Assembly: GCF_014635825.1 (NCBI RefSeq)
Contig: NZ_BMDO01000016.1
Coordinates: 1 to 64,000, forward strand
Source of the DNA: Mucilaginibacter galii
Lineage (GTDB): Bacteria > Bacteroidota > Bacteroidia > Sphingobacteriales > Sphingobacteriaceae
Length of the DNA: 64,000 nucleotides
Reading direction: 5' to 3'
Shown here: one piece after another, positions 9,523 through 18,196 of the stretch
Layout: every line of letters begins with the position of its first letter
How positions within the stretch are numbered: position 1 is the first letter of the stretch
Notes under the pieces: model-generated
Database searches by the model: none
What the model saw: only the letters and a program-made list of their open reading frames with translations
What the model was told of the DNA's origin: nothing
Position numbers and translations under genes: made by a program

Positions 9523-10250
9523 TAAATTAAATATTTATTTTCTGTGATAGATTTTTTTAAGAATTCCGATTTAGGATTATCTATTTGTTGAATCAGGTTT
9601 TTTTCAACTATTGAACCGTCGGTTATTACGAAGTATTCATCAGCACAATACTTTGCAAAGTTGATAGAATGAGTAACCATGATAATTGTTGTACCATTTA
9701 AAACTGCATCCTTAAGTAAAAGAGCAATTTTTTTCGCATTAAGATTATCAAGTGCTGAACTTATTTCATCAAGTAATAACACTCGGGGTCTTAAAGAAAT
9801 CGCGCGAGCAATTGCTACTAGTTGTCGCTGTCCAACGGAAATTTCCCAAGGCATTTTTTGCAAAAGGTGCTCAAATTGAAAATCTGAAATCGTTTTCTCG
9901 AAAATTTCTGAATAATTCTCACGATACCTGCTTTTTAAAGGCAAAAGAATGTTTTGTTTAATATTTAAATGAGGAAACAAAACAAAGTGCTGAAAAACAA
10001 TAGTTACATCTGGCCAAAGGCTCTCAGAATGACGGTTAACTTCGCTTTTTGGACCATCACTTAAATTGAACTTGATTGATCCAGTATCAATGGAATCAAC
10101 TTTTGCAATACATCTCAACAATGTGGACTTTCCGGAGCCGTTAGGTCCCAATAGCGTGTAAAATCGTCCTTGCGAAATCTCCAAAGAAATATTAGACAGA
10201 ACATTAATTGTTCCGTATGCTTTAGAAATATTGTTAATACGGATAATCAT
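9522..10250 (-). CDS. ABC transporter ATP-binding protein, polar amino-acid uptake type
   Basis: ATPase subunit of an importer, 242 residues, the usual length for GlnQ/HisP-like proteins. Walker A is GPNGSGKST near residues 35-43, the Q-loop lies in TIVFQHF, Walker B is RVLLLDEISSALD, and the switch His is in MVTHS. The ABC signature reads ISVGQRQLVAIARA, with Val where the second residue is normally Gly (LSGGQ). It overlaps the upstream permease gene by 4 nt (ATGA) and the downstream 860-residue gene by 1 nt. Cytoplasmic face of the inner membrane, paired with the permease. Confidence 0.92.
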   Translation of the reverse strand: MIIRINNISKAYGTINVLSNISLEISQGRFYTLLGPNGSGKSTLLRCIAKVDSIDTGSIKFNLSDGPKSEVNRHSESLWPDVTIVFQHFVLFPHLNIKQNILLPLKSRYRENYSEIFEKTISDFQFEHLLQKMPWEISVGQRQLVAIARAISLRPRVLLLDEISSALDNLNAKKIALLLKDAVLNGTTIIMVTHSINFAKYCADEYFVITDGSIVEKNLIQQIDNPKSEFLKKSITENKYLI

Positions 10251-10915
10251 TTCTCTGCAAGTTCCTTAGTGTATTTTTGATTATAATAAATCGATAATAG
10301 GTAAATTGGAAAACAGAGAAATATAAAGAAAACAGCCATGGCTGAATAAATAGTCACCGGTTGCTGTACTTCGGAATTTATTAACTGAGCTTTTTTAAAG
10401 ATTTCCTGAACAGATATCGCTCCTGAAAATATCGATGTTTGAAGGATGAATATCTGCAACATAACTATTCCTGGTATACTTTTTCTTAAAATAATTGGTA
10501 TTTTAATTTTTCTTAAAACATCTATCGAACTAAGACCGCATACACTTGCTGTATCCGCTATTTGATTAGGAAAATTTCTTAAAGAACTAATCAAAACCTG
10601 GTAAACCAAAAATGTATTTATGAACGATAGGGTAAATGCTGCCGTAACAAAAGGCGAAAAATTCCGACCAATCAAGGCTTGGAAAGGATAGTAAAACCAA
10701 TATAACGTGATTAAAAATGGAACGGAGATTATCAATAATGTCAAGAGTTGAAATATATAAAAGAATGGAATTGGAACTTTGTAGGCAATTATAGATAGTA
10801 TTATCCCTTGACTAATACCTGTTATCCATACTATTAAACATAATTGAATTGTCACCCAAAAACCATCCCAAAACACACCTTGGTATTCATTTAATATTTG
10901 GAAAAAATCATTCAT
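10247..10915 (-). CDS. ABC transporter permease, HisM/GlnP type
   Basis: Membrane subunit with about five hydrophobic segments in 222 residues. The cytoplasmic EAA-like loop is visible as IADTASVCGLSSIDVLRKIKIP, written here in part: NQIADTASVCGLSS then DVLRKIKIPI, which docks on the ATPase. Only one permease is encoded, so it probably forms a homodimer. The start codon overlaps the stop of the substrate-binding protein gene by one base (TAATG), and its own stop overlaps the ATPase start by 4 nt. Confidence 0.9.
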   Translation of the reverse strand: MNDFFQILNEYQGVFWDGFWVTIQLCLIVWITGISQGIILSIIAYKVPIPFFYIFQLLTLLIISVPFLITLYWFYYPFQALIGRNFSPFVTAAFTLSFINTFLVYQVLISSLRNFPNQIADTASVCGLSSIDVLRKIKIPIILRKSIPGIVMLQIFILQTSIFSGAISVQEIFKKAQLINSEVQQPVTIYSAMAVFFIFLCFPIYLLSIYYNQKYTKELAEK

Positions 10916-11799
10916 TATCTTCTTACAGATTGATAAGGCTTGGCTACCCTGATGTGAGTTTTAAATCCTTTATCATATTTTTGAATAATACGGTCAATCG
11001 TTCCACTATTTTCCAGATCCATTATTGCAAAGTTCAATGTTTGGGTCAAATCGTATTCACTTTTTCCTACCATTATTGAGGTTGCAAATACGCGAATAGG
11101 TTTTTCTTCAGCAATGTTTTTAAGGCTGTTAGGATTTTTTGTAATGTAATTATTGCCCGGTCCTAATCCGATAAATGTAATATCAGCTTTTTTTTCAGCT
11201 ACATTCTTTAGCATTAAAGAAAGATCGGAGGTTGGTGGAATACTTAACGTTTTTGCTGATGGAAAATCTTGTTTAGCAATAGTTGCTGCCATTTCACCAT
11301 CGATTGTAGAAACAGTTATACTGGTATTATTAACCAGCGAAAGGTCTTGATTAAATCTTTCATCATCTTTTCGAACGTAAACACCAACTGCATCGTAAAA
11401 AATTGGTGTGGTAAAATCAGCGACCTTTCCTCTCGCACTATTTATCCATACACCAGATCCGACAACATCGTATTTTCCGGTTCTTAAACCTTCAGCCATG
11501 TCTGAAAACCCAACCTCTATTGTCCAAGATATTTTATAACCCAACTTTGCACCTATCGAATCTAATACTTCGCCAAATATTCCAGATATTTTTCCAGATT
11601 TCGGGTCTTTTATAAGGTAAGGATCGGCGATAAAGTATGCCGCTCTTATCTCTTTGTTTTTAGTCACGCGATTGTATGTAACATTAGTCGAATCTTTTTC
11701 GCCTTGGTCATAACATCCCGTTAACACAATCAATAGAATTAAAATGACGTAAGCTGTAATTTGAAACTTTGGAAACTTATAAGATTTATTTTTTTTCAT
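10915..11799 (-). CDS. Substrate-binding lipoprotein of the ABC importer (SBP_bac_3 type)
   Basis: Solute-binding protein of the polar amino-acid family. I start it at 11799 (294 residues), not at the longest frame (11868), because this places a lysine-rich n-region directly before a hydrophobic stretch and the lipobox LTGC, with lipidated Cys29. Family landmarks: IRAAYFIADPYLIKDPKSG at the N-terminus of lobe 1, DVVGSGVWINSARGKVADFT (the usual site for ligand-contact Arg), and FTTPIFYDAVGVYVRKDD. It is the first gene of a four-gene operon. Such importers are uncommon in Bacteroidota, which usually rely on SusC/SusD and proton symporters. The ligand cannot be named from sequence. Confidence 0.9.
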   Translation of the reverse strand: MKKNKSYKFPKFQITAYVILILLIVLTGCYDQGEKDSTNVTYNRVTKNKEIRAAYFIADPYLIKDPKSGKISGIFGEVLDSIGAKLGYKISWTIEVGFSDMAEGLRTGKYDVVGSGVWINSARGKVADFTTPIFYDAVGVYVRKDDERFNQDLSLVNNTSITVSTIDGEMAATIAKQDFPSAKTLSIPPTSDLSLMLKNVAEKKADITFIGLGPGNNYITKNPNSLKNIAEEKPIRVFATSIMVGKSEYDLTQTLNFAIMDLENSGTIDRIIQKYDKGFKTHIRVAKPYQSVRR

Positions 11800-12062
11800 A
11801 ATGATAAATTTCAGGTTAATTCTATACATGAAAATAATTGCACTATAATAGCTTTTAAATATATTCAAATATTTATCGAGGTTACTAAATTATTTCACTT
11901 TCTTAGAGGTAAAAACATGATTATTTTTGGAATCTGGACTGCTGTTCTAAAAGCATACTGCTTCCTTAGGCCAAATCTTGTAGGCTATCATTCTGTTGCG
12001 CTAAAAGGGAGTGATTTTGCAGAGGTTAAACTGCAAAGATCGTCTGGTCAACATTTAGTTAT

Positions 12063-12224
12063 ATTCTGTTATACGGCGAAACACTCAACCTTGAAGCAGC
12101 TAAAACGCTATGGTCAAATTCCGCATTGACAGCGAATGGTCCGCATCTGGAATTAAGAATCTATTACAGGGATCGAAAGTTGCCTAACATTCAATATAGA
12201 CCAAGGAACCATTTTTGCAGATGA
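12063..12224 (+). pseudogene. Fragment of an unidentified protein gene
   Basis: The frame reads ILLYGETLNLEAAKTLWSNS and continues with ALTANGPHLELRIYYRD before a stop; the composition is protein-like while no start codon is available. A following stretch in another frame (IDQGTIFADEELARTVSSV, to about 12285) is equally protein-like. The pattern suggests one gene broken by frameshifts. No family recognised. Confidence 0.3.
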
Positions 12225-12420
12225 AGAATTGGCAAGAACGGTATCCAGCGTTCCAGAGGAAATCCTTAATTGAAATGATAAGATCGGAGCACTAAAACTG
12301 GTCAATTATGTAACGCCATCATTCTTGATGATTCGAACGATGATATTTGGCTGAATTCTATATAAGGTAAGAGAAAAGTTAACTGAATGCTAATAAACTT
12401 AGGAGATGAGTCCTAATTTT

Positions 12421-12494
12421 TCAATGTTATCGATCTTGGATGTAACATTCTTAAAATCAGTTAAAAAGTTCGACTTTTGTCCGGTTCCTTCTAC
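12421..12494 (+). repeat. Dispersed tRNA-end-like element, copy A
   Basis: The 3' part (12468-12494, beginning GTTCGACTTTTGTCC and ending CTTCTAC) is the 27-nt core of a dispersed element. The whole 74 nt aligns without gaps to copy B (25972-26045), and the last 39 nt are identical. GTTCGAC has the bases of a tRNA T-loop, yet no tRNA body precedes it. A strong terminator begins 5 nt downstream. Confidence 0.7.
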
Positions 12495-12498
12495 ATTG

Positions 12499-12530
12499 AC
12501 GCCACTCTTAACAAAGGTGGCGTTTTTTTT
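12499..12530 (+). terminator. Rho-independent terminator after copy A
   Basis: Stem ACGCCAC (12499-12505) pairs exactly with GTGGCGT (12517-12523), loop of 11 nt, followed by a run of T to 12530. Confidence 0.8.
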
Positions 12531-13076
12531 ATTATTCTTTAATTTTTGTGAAATGCCATAACCTAATTTTTGAATTTCTCATAAATTTAAGAGCCATTTG
12601 GGTTCGAGTCCTCTTCTGGTTATTAGAAAGTTTCCCTATAATATAAATGAAATGCACTCCATTGAGAGATTCAATTTGGTAATATTCTTATATAACTTTA
12701 CAATTCTAATCGCAACTAATATAGAACAGAAATTGGCATTAAGTATGTCATATCATTCACGTTAAACATCTTTAATTCTTTGATAAAGCATACTCTCCCA
12801 GCGGAAGACCTTTAGAAGTAATTGATAGGATTTTTTAACTGAATGGTTTTGAATCCTGTTAGACTTACAATTCCATTACTCTTTCAAAGATTTATGCAGT
12901 AACCTGTAGCATTTGATTAATCGCTAATTTAGTAGGCTTGAGTTTGAGCCCAAAGGGCCACTTAGGTTGAATTGAAGCCTCTATGTAACTGTTGAAGTAA
13001 ACTAACATCAGACCGCGATTTGGATTGTTTACCTAAAGTATAAATTGACCAAAGGATCTGCATTTAGTTTCGCGAA

Positions 13077-13582
13077 TCAAATTTCAAAGTACTCCTCAGC
13101 CACATAATGAAAAAGATCAGCATTGTCTTGCGATATGTCTAAGCACTCCAACACCAGCTGTGTATAGGGATGGTAAGCTATCTTTAGGCCATCAAATTGA
13201 GTATTTTGCTGGCACCAACCTGCATATTTTCAATAGCAGACATATAAACCAAAATGGACATGTCACTTTGAAAATGCTCATTCTGGTTGAAGCTAACTTG
13301 ATTGAAGGCTTCTGAAATTACGGCATTAGTGCCTAAACACTTGTCTGTCAGCCAGGACTCCTGCATCAAATTGAATATTGCCTGTAAAGAGGTCATCTGC
13401 CTTTTGGTATCTTCCAGGTCCTCCGTCAGAGCTGCTTTAAGATTTCCAAAAGTAGCCTGTTCTACCAATTCTGGCAGGCACCCTGTAAGACTAATCTTCG
13501 CATTATAAAGAATGGTTAATTGTTGAACAAATACCGCACGCAATGCATCGATATCAAGAAACTTATTTTCGATTATAGACAT
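13077..13582 (-). pseudogene. DUF892 (YciE/YciF-like) ferritin-fold gene with frameshift
   Basis: The N-terminal 132 residues (13184-13582) show the DUF892 pattern: LRAVFVQQLTILYNAKISL, then two helices with LEDTKRQMTSLQAIF. The frame ends early at TAA 13184-13186, whereas in another frame the protein plainly continues through FDGLKIAYHPYTQ and LFHYVAEEYFEI to a stop at 13077-13079. Joined, the product has about 165 residues, the usual size for the family. A single indel near 13186-13200 explains this. DUF892 proteins are ferritin-like stress proteins; here the ferroxidase-type residues look poorly kept. A sequencing error is the alternative. Confidence 0.7.
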
Positions 13583-13680
13583 AGGTAAATGATTGTATAG
13601 AAGATAAATAGTGGGTTTAACCCATCGCTTGTGAACTGTTAAATGTGCTGTATAATTTGCTCTTTCGACTACTAAATCTT

Positions 13681-14427
13681 TTATTCAATATATGGCTTTT
13701 CAGACCATTTCCATTGCGATATCTCCGGCATGTCTTTGCCGTTTGTATAAATGTAATGCTTGTGTTCAATTAGCTTGTCCATCATTTGCTGCTTAAGGTA
13801 AACGCCTTTGCTGCCGTTTGATGGCAGGCGATCAATTATATCCATTACCAGGTGAAACCTGTCCATTTCGTTCAACACAGTCATATCAAAGGATGTAGTA
13901 ATTATGCCTTCTTCTTTGTAGCCACGCACATGCATACCCGTGTTGTTGGCCCGGTTGTAAGTAAGGCGGTGTACCAGCCACGGGTAACCATGAAAAGCAA
14001 ATACGACAGGCTTATTGGTAGTAAACAAGGCATCATAATCTTTGTCGGTTAAACCGTGACTATATTCTGTGCTTTTTTGAAGTTTAAACAAATCAACTAC
14101 GTTGACCACCCTTATTTTAATTTCCGGCAAATGCTCCCTTAAAATAGAAAGAGCTGCAAGTGTTTCTAACGTAGGTACATCACCGCTGCAAGCCATAACT
14201 ACGTCGGGCTCAATATTCTGGTCATTGCTGGTAAAGTTCCAGATGCCGATGCCGCGTGTGCAATGGTCTACCGCTTCATCCATAGTGAGCCATTGTGGCG
14301 CAGGATGTTTAGCGGCTACAATAAAATTTACATAATGAGAACTACGCAGACAATGATCCATAACCGACAATAAGCAATTGGCGTCGGGTGGTAAGTAAAC
14401 GCGGACAATGGTCGCCTTTTTGTTAAC
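13681..14427 (-). pseudogene. Phosphoketolase C-terminal fragment
   Basis: About 248 residues matching the last third of D-xylulose-5-phosphate/fructose-6-phosphate phosphoketolase, the thiamine-diphosphate enzyme that makes acetyl phosphate. Seen: PDVVMACSGDVPTLETLAA, KIRVVNVVDLF, FAFHGYPWLVHRLTYNR, and the typical ending KDMPEISQWKW. Full-length enzymes have about 790 residues, so the thiamine-binding parts are absent. The homology starts right after an in-frame stop (14428-14430) without a start codon; the first usable ATG lies some 20 residues in. It should be non-functional. Confidence 0.85.
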
Positions 14428-14525
14428 TTAAATTTTAATAATCAGACAGTTAAGTTAGATCGCGACTGCCTTTCTTTTTTCTGTTTAAACAATATTGAAA
14501 AAAACGGTGTGCACAAAGCAAAACA

Positions 14526-14708
14526 GATTTTAACGGCAATATTGAACAACTGGATGCTAAACATCAGGCAAAAGGTTGGACGCTGGCATTTCAGCCCGAA
14601 CAACTTAAAGCTTACTCGGCAACACTGGACAGTATCATTAAGCACGAGGGAATATTTGTATACCTATTTTGCCAATCTGCAACGTTTAGGGCAATTAACA
14701 GGAAATGA
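14526..14708 (+). pseudogene. Unidentified coding remnant
   Basis: This frame reads DFNGNIEQLDAKHQAKGW, then TLAFQPEQLKAYSATLDSII, and ends at TGA 14706-14708. The amphipathic pattern looks like real protein, but there is no start codon and no family I recognise. It faces the truncated phosphoketolase end, so both lost their 5' parts at roughly the same place. Confidence 0.3.
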
Positions 14709-14763
14709 AAAATCAAGAATAAGATGCCACTCTGCTAATAATAAATATTAACGCTCAAATTAG

Positions 14764-14809
14764 CAAAACGGCTTTAAGAGTTTTTTCAAGGATTTTTATA
14801 GCCGTTTTG
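14764..14809. terminator. Inverted repeat, probable terminator
   Basis: CAAAACGGCT (14764-14773) and AGCCGTTTTG (14800-14809) are exact reverse complements around a 26-nt, T-rich loop. The A/T-rich outer bases could serve as a T-tract in both directions. Confidence 0.5.
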
Positions 14810-15109
14810 TAAAAGTCGATTTAATTTCTTTTATTTGCCTACTAAATCGATAGACTTTATAGAATTAATCATGAATCAACCGCTACTTCACTATGATCTG
14901 AAGCTCCCACTTGCTCTCGCAAGTGGCAAAAGAGCCACCAATTTCCCAACTAAAAAAGATACCTCAAGCATGTCCCTGTACATGTGCAGCACCTGTTGTT
15001 GCTAACCGCCGTCGTTCTGACAGCTGTTCAAATCTCACAAACATAACACGGCATCACTGATCTGCGATTGCAGGATAGTACGCTTTACATTGATCACATA
15101 TTTATTATT
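14810..15109. other. Leader region before SusC, with hairpin
   Basis: 300 nt without a gene ahead of the first SusC gene. CCACTTGC (14907-14914) and GCAAGTGG (14919-14926) form an 8-bp stem with a TCTC loop, enclosed by GCTC and GAGC. The region may be a leader RNA or insertion-sequence debris; I cannot separate the two. Confidence 0.4.
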
Positions 15110-18100
15110 ATGAAACACCTTTACATAAAGGGTGTGCTGGCATTGCTTTGGGTTTTAGTTACCCAGGTGGCCATTGCACAGCCCGGTAGTCAGCCTACCA
15201 TCAAATCCAAACTTATCGGCACGGTTGTCGATGCTAATAACAAACAACCCATTGCAGGGGCGGTCGTTAAAATTAAAGGAACCACGCACGCTGTATCTAC
15301 TGATGCAGATGGCAAGTTCAGTTTCGTAACCGGGCAAAGCTTTCCTTACACATTGGTGGTTAGCTTTATCGGTTACATTCAGCAAGAACTAAGAGTGGAT
15401 GGCAGCCCTGTTGAGATACCATTAAAAGAAAACATCAGTCAGCTAAATGATGTGGTAATTACCGGTTACACCACGCAGGAGCGTAAATATGTTGCAAGTG
15501 CCATTACCAGCATAAGTGGTGATGTAATTAAAGACCAGCCTGTAGCAGGTTTTAACCAGTTATTGCAGGGCAAAGTAACTGGTGTTCAGGTATTGGCCAG
15601 CAATGGTACACCCGGCGGAGGTATCACCTTCCGTATAAGGGGCAATAATTCGATCAATGCTTCGGTCGATCCTTTGTATATTATCGACGGGGTTTTCGTG
15701 AGTAACGCAGACCCGATACAAACCGGGTTAGGTAATCAGCAAGGCTCCAACCCACTGGCCGACATCAATCCTAATGACATTGAAAGCATACAAATCTTAA
15801 AGGATGCCAACGCAACTGCCATTTACGGCTCTTTGGGCGCCAATGGGGTGGTTATTGTTACTACCAAGCGAGGCAAGCGCAACACGGCTGCCCGTATCAG
15901 CCTTAATACTTATCAGGGTTGGTCTACCGCAATCAATAAATTCAAAGTAGCAACCGGTCCCGAAACTGCCATACTCACCAATGAGTCGAGAGTAAATACA
16001 GTAAAAGATAACCCCAACTTACCTGCACCAACATTAATTGCCAATGCAGAAGGGCAGCCTACTTACGATCGCTTTGCCGACCTATTCCGTACCGCACGCA
16101 CGCAAAATTATGAGCTGGCCACTCAGGGAGGTACCGAAAGGAGTAACTATTACATTGGCTTAGGCTATTTGAACCAGGATGCCGTAATAAGGCCATCTGG
16201 TTATACTCGGTATACTGCCCGATTAAATTATGATACCTATTTAACCAACAAACTAAAGGTAGGTACCAGCATAAATTTGAGCCGTTCTCGCCGCAACCTG
16301 AGTGGTAGCGACAATAGCCCTACCGGAGTCATTAACTCTGCTTTATTCCCACGTTCTTATCTTCCTATTTATAATGCCGACGGCACCTATGCACGTTACG
16401 GAAGTTTTGATAACCACATTGCCCTTATTGAAAACTTAGATAATGACGCCGTAGGCTGGCGGACTATTGGCAATATCTATGGTGAATACACCATCATCCC
16501 CGGTTTAAAACTGCGCAGCAGTTGGAGTTTGGATAATGGCAGTGAGTACGAGAACAACTATTCTAATACGCTGATCAGCGCAGGTATCTCCTCCTTAGGA
16601 TCGGCTGCCTCCTATGAGAATAAGAATTTGGTGCTTACCAATGAACAGGTGTTAAACTACATTAAAACGTTTGGAAATGGAAAGCATAACATTAATGCCT
16701 TAGTAGGTAATACCATTAACACGGTACTCACTCAAAACACCTCCGCAACCGGGACAGGGTTTGCTGCCAACAGCTTAAAATCTGTTGCTGTTGCAGCTAC
16801 CCGTTCGGGCTCTTCATCAAGGGCCGAGTCAAAACTTTTATCGTTTTTTAGTAAGGTAAGTTATACCTACGATAACAAGTACACCATTGATGGTAGTATC
16901 CGGGCAGATGGCTCTTCGAAATTCGGTGTGAATAAACAGTGGGGCTATTTTCCATCGGGAGGCTTTGCATGGCGCGCCGGACAGGAAGAATTCATCAAAA
17001 AACTCAACATTTTTGATGAATTGAAACTGCGTGCCAGCATTGGCCTATCCGGCAATCAAAACGGCATAGGTTCTTACGCGGCGCAAGGTCAGTGGTCTTC
17101 GGGTGCAAATTATCTCGAACAACCGGGCACTGCGCCATCCCAACTGGCTAACCCCGACCTTACCTGGGAAACCACCCGCCAAGTTGACTTCGGTGCCGAA
17201 TTTGGTTTCCTGAAAAACAGATTGAACATTGTAATTGATTACTACAACAAGTACACTTATGATCTGCTGTTAAACGTTCCGGTGCCATATCGTTCAGGCT
17301 TTGCGTCTTACCTGCAAAACTATGGCGCAGTACGCAACAAGGGTGTCGAATTTGCTGTAAATTCAACTAACGTACAATCGGTAAATTTTAAATGGACAAC
17401 TAACTTCAACATCTCGTACAATAACAACAAGATCGAAAAGCTGGCATCAGATATCGCGCTGGGTGCATCCGGCCGTAATATTTCCATCTTGCGACAAGGT
17501 TTTGCTGTGAATTCCTTTCAGTTGTACAAACAATTGTATGTAGACCCGCAAACGGGTAATGCGGTTTACGACGATGTAAATAAAGACGGGCAGATCACAT
17601 CTGCCGATCGCCAGATTGTAGGCAACGCATTACCTAAGTTCACAGGTGGTTTTACCAACAACCTAAGCTACAAGAACGTAGACTTAAGCTTCTTCTTTTA
17701 TTTCCAACAAGGCAACAAGATCATGAATATGAATGACTTTTTCATGGTTCATGGCGGTTTGCAGGCTAACATTGGGTTTCTGCCCCGCCAATTAGAGCGC
17801 TGGCAAAAGCCGGGTGATCAAACGGATATCCCGCGCTTAACAGCCGATAGCCGTAACCCAGCTGTAAATGGCGGAGCCGCTAATAATTATGGTGGCAATG
17901 TAGCCAACCTAAGTTCACGCTACCTGGAAGATGGCTCATTCATCAGACTGAAGACTTTTAGTTTAGGTTATAACCTGCCGGCATCGCTTTTACAGAAAAT
18001 CAAAATCAGCAAGATCCGTCTGTATGCACAGGCAACTAACCTCCTCACCTTTACAAGATATGGAGGCCTCGACCCTGAGGTAAGTTCACAAAGCAGTAAC

Positions 18101-18178
18101 CAGAATACAGCAGGCTACGATTGGGCAACTATTCCACAACCCAAAACTTTCCAGATTGGTGCTAACGTAACATTCTAA
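15110..18178 (+). CDS. SusC/RagA-type TonB-dependent transporter
   Basis: Outer-membrane importer that works with the SusD protein encoded next. I choose ATG 15110 (1022 residues) over the upstream TTG because it starts the signal peptide directly (MKHLYIKGVLALLW, cleaved near AIAQ). Order of domains: carboxypeptidase-regulatory-like domain (about 33-105), plug with VTGVQVLASNG and the SusC hallmark PLYIIDGVFV, then the 22-strand barrel ending in a C-terminal aromatic-rich strand (FQIGANVTF). There is no STN domain, so it is not expected to signal to an anti-sigma factor. The M14 peptidase downstream suggests peptide-derived substrates. Confidence 0.95.
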   Translation: MKHLYIKGVLALLWVLVTQVAIAQPGSQPTIKSKLIGTVVDANNKQPIAGAVVKIKGTTHAVSTDADGKFSFVTGQSFPYTLVVSFIGYIQQELRVDGSPVEIPLKENISQLNDVVITGYTTQERKYVASAITSISGDVIKDQPVAGFNQLLQGKVTGVQVLASNGTPGGGITFRIRGNNSINASVDPLYIIDGVFVSNADPIQTGLGNQQGSNPLADINPNDIESIQILKDANATAIYGSLGANGVVIVTTKRGKRNTAARISLNTYQGWSTAINKFKVATGPETAILTNESRVNTVKDNPNLPAPTLIANAEGQPTYDRFADLFRTARTQNYELATQGGTERSNYYIGLGYLNQDAVIRPSGYTRYTARLNYDTYLTNKLKVGTSINLSRSRRNLSGSDNSPTGVINSALFPRSYLPIYNADGTYARYGSFDNHIALIENLDNDAVGWRTIGNIYGEYTIIPGLKLRSSWSLDNGSEYENNYSNTLISAGISSLGSAASYENKNLVLTNEQVLNYIKTFGNGKHNINALVGNTINTVLTQNTSATGTGFAANSLKSVAVAATRSGSSSRAESKLLSFFSKVSYTYDNKYTIDGSIRADGSSKFGVNKQWGYFPSGGFAWRAGQEEFIKKLNIFDELKLRASIGLSGNQNGIGSYAAQGQWSSGANYLEQPGTAPSQLANPDLTWETTRQVDFGAEFGFLKNRLNIVIDYYNKYTYDLLLNVPVPYRSGFASYLQNYGAVRNKGVEFAVNSTNVQSVNFKWTTNFNISYNNNKIEKLASDIALGASGRNISILRQGFAVNSFQLYKQLYVDPQTGNAVYDDVNKDGQITSADRQIVGNALPKFTGGFTNNLSYKNVDLSFFFYFQQGNKIMNMNDFFMVHGGLQANIGFLPRQLERWQKPGDQTDIPRLTADSRNPAVNGGAANNYGGNVANLSSRYLEDGSFIRLKTFSLGYNLPASLLQKIKISKIRLYAQATNLLTFTRYGGLDPEVSSQSSNQNTAGYDWATIPQPKTFQIGANVTF

Positions 18179-18196
18179 CCTCTAAAAAAGAATATC

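Larger units (their letters stand above)
11869..13076. other. Non-coding / decayed region
   Basis: About 1.2 kb with no intact gene. It contains fragments that translate well over short runs in changing frames (12063-12224 and a stretch to about 12285), the dispersed element plus terminator at 12421-12530, a second T-arm-like motif (GGGTTCGAGTCCTCTTCTGG at about 12600-12619) and weaker look-alikes near 12844 and 12937. I read it as debris from past insertions and deletions. Confidence 0.55.

Noticed and set aside
11761..12129. 122-codon plus-strand frame overlapping the start of the substrate-binding protein gene
   Set aside because: Its first half is antisense to the lipoprotein gene and the second half changes frame against a better-looking fragment at 12063-12224.
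12468..12530. Complete tRNA gene at the dispersed element
   Set aside because: Only T-loop-like bases and an acceptor-like end are present; no D-arm, anticodon arm or pairing 5' acceptor strand upstream.
6868..12530. A complete integrative element spanning the ABC operon
   Set aside because: No integrase, transposase or matching direct repeats at both ends; the two flanking tRNA-like fragments differ in sequence and orientation.
14509..14751. 80-codon plus-strand frame
   Set aside because: Runs in another frame over the more protein-like fragment 14526-14708; composition is poor.
14810..15109. T-box or SAM riboswitch in the SusC leader
   Set aside because: No specifier loop, T-box sequence or SAM core was found; only a simple hairpin is supported.
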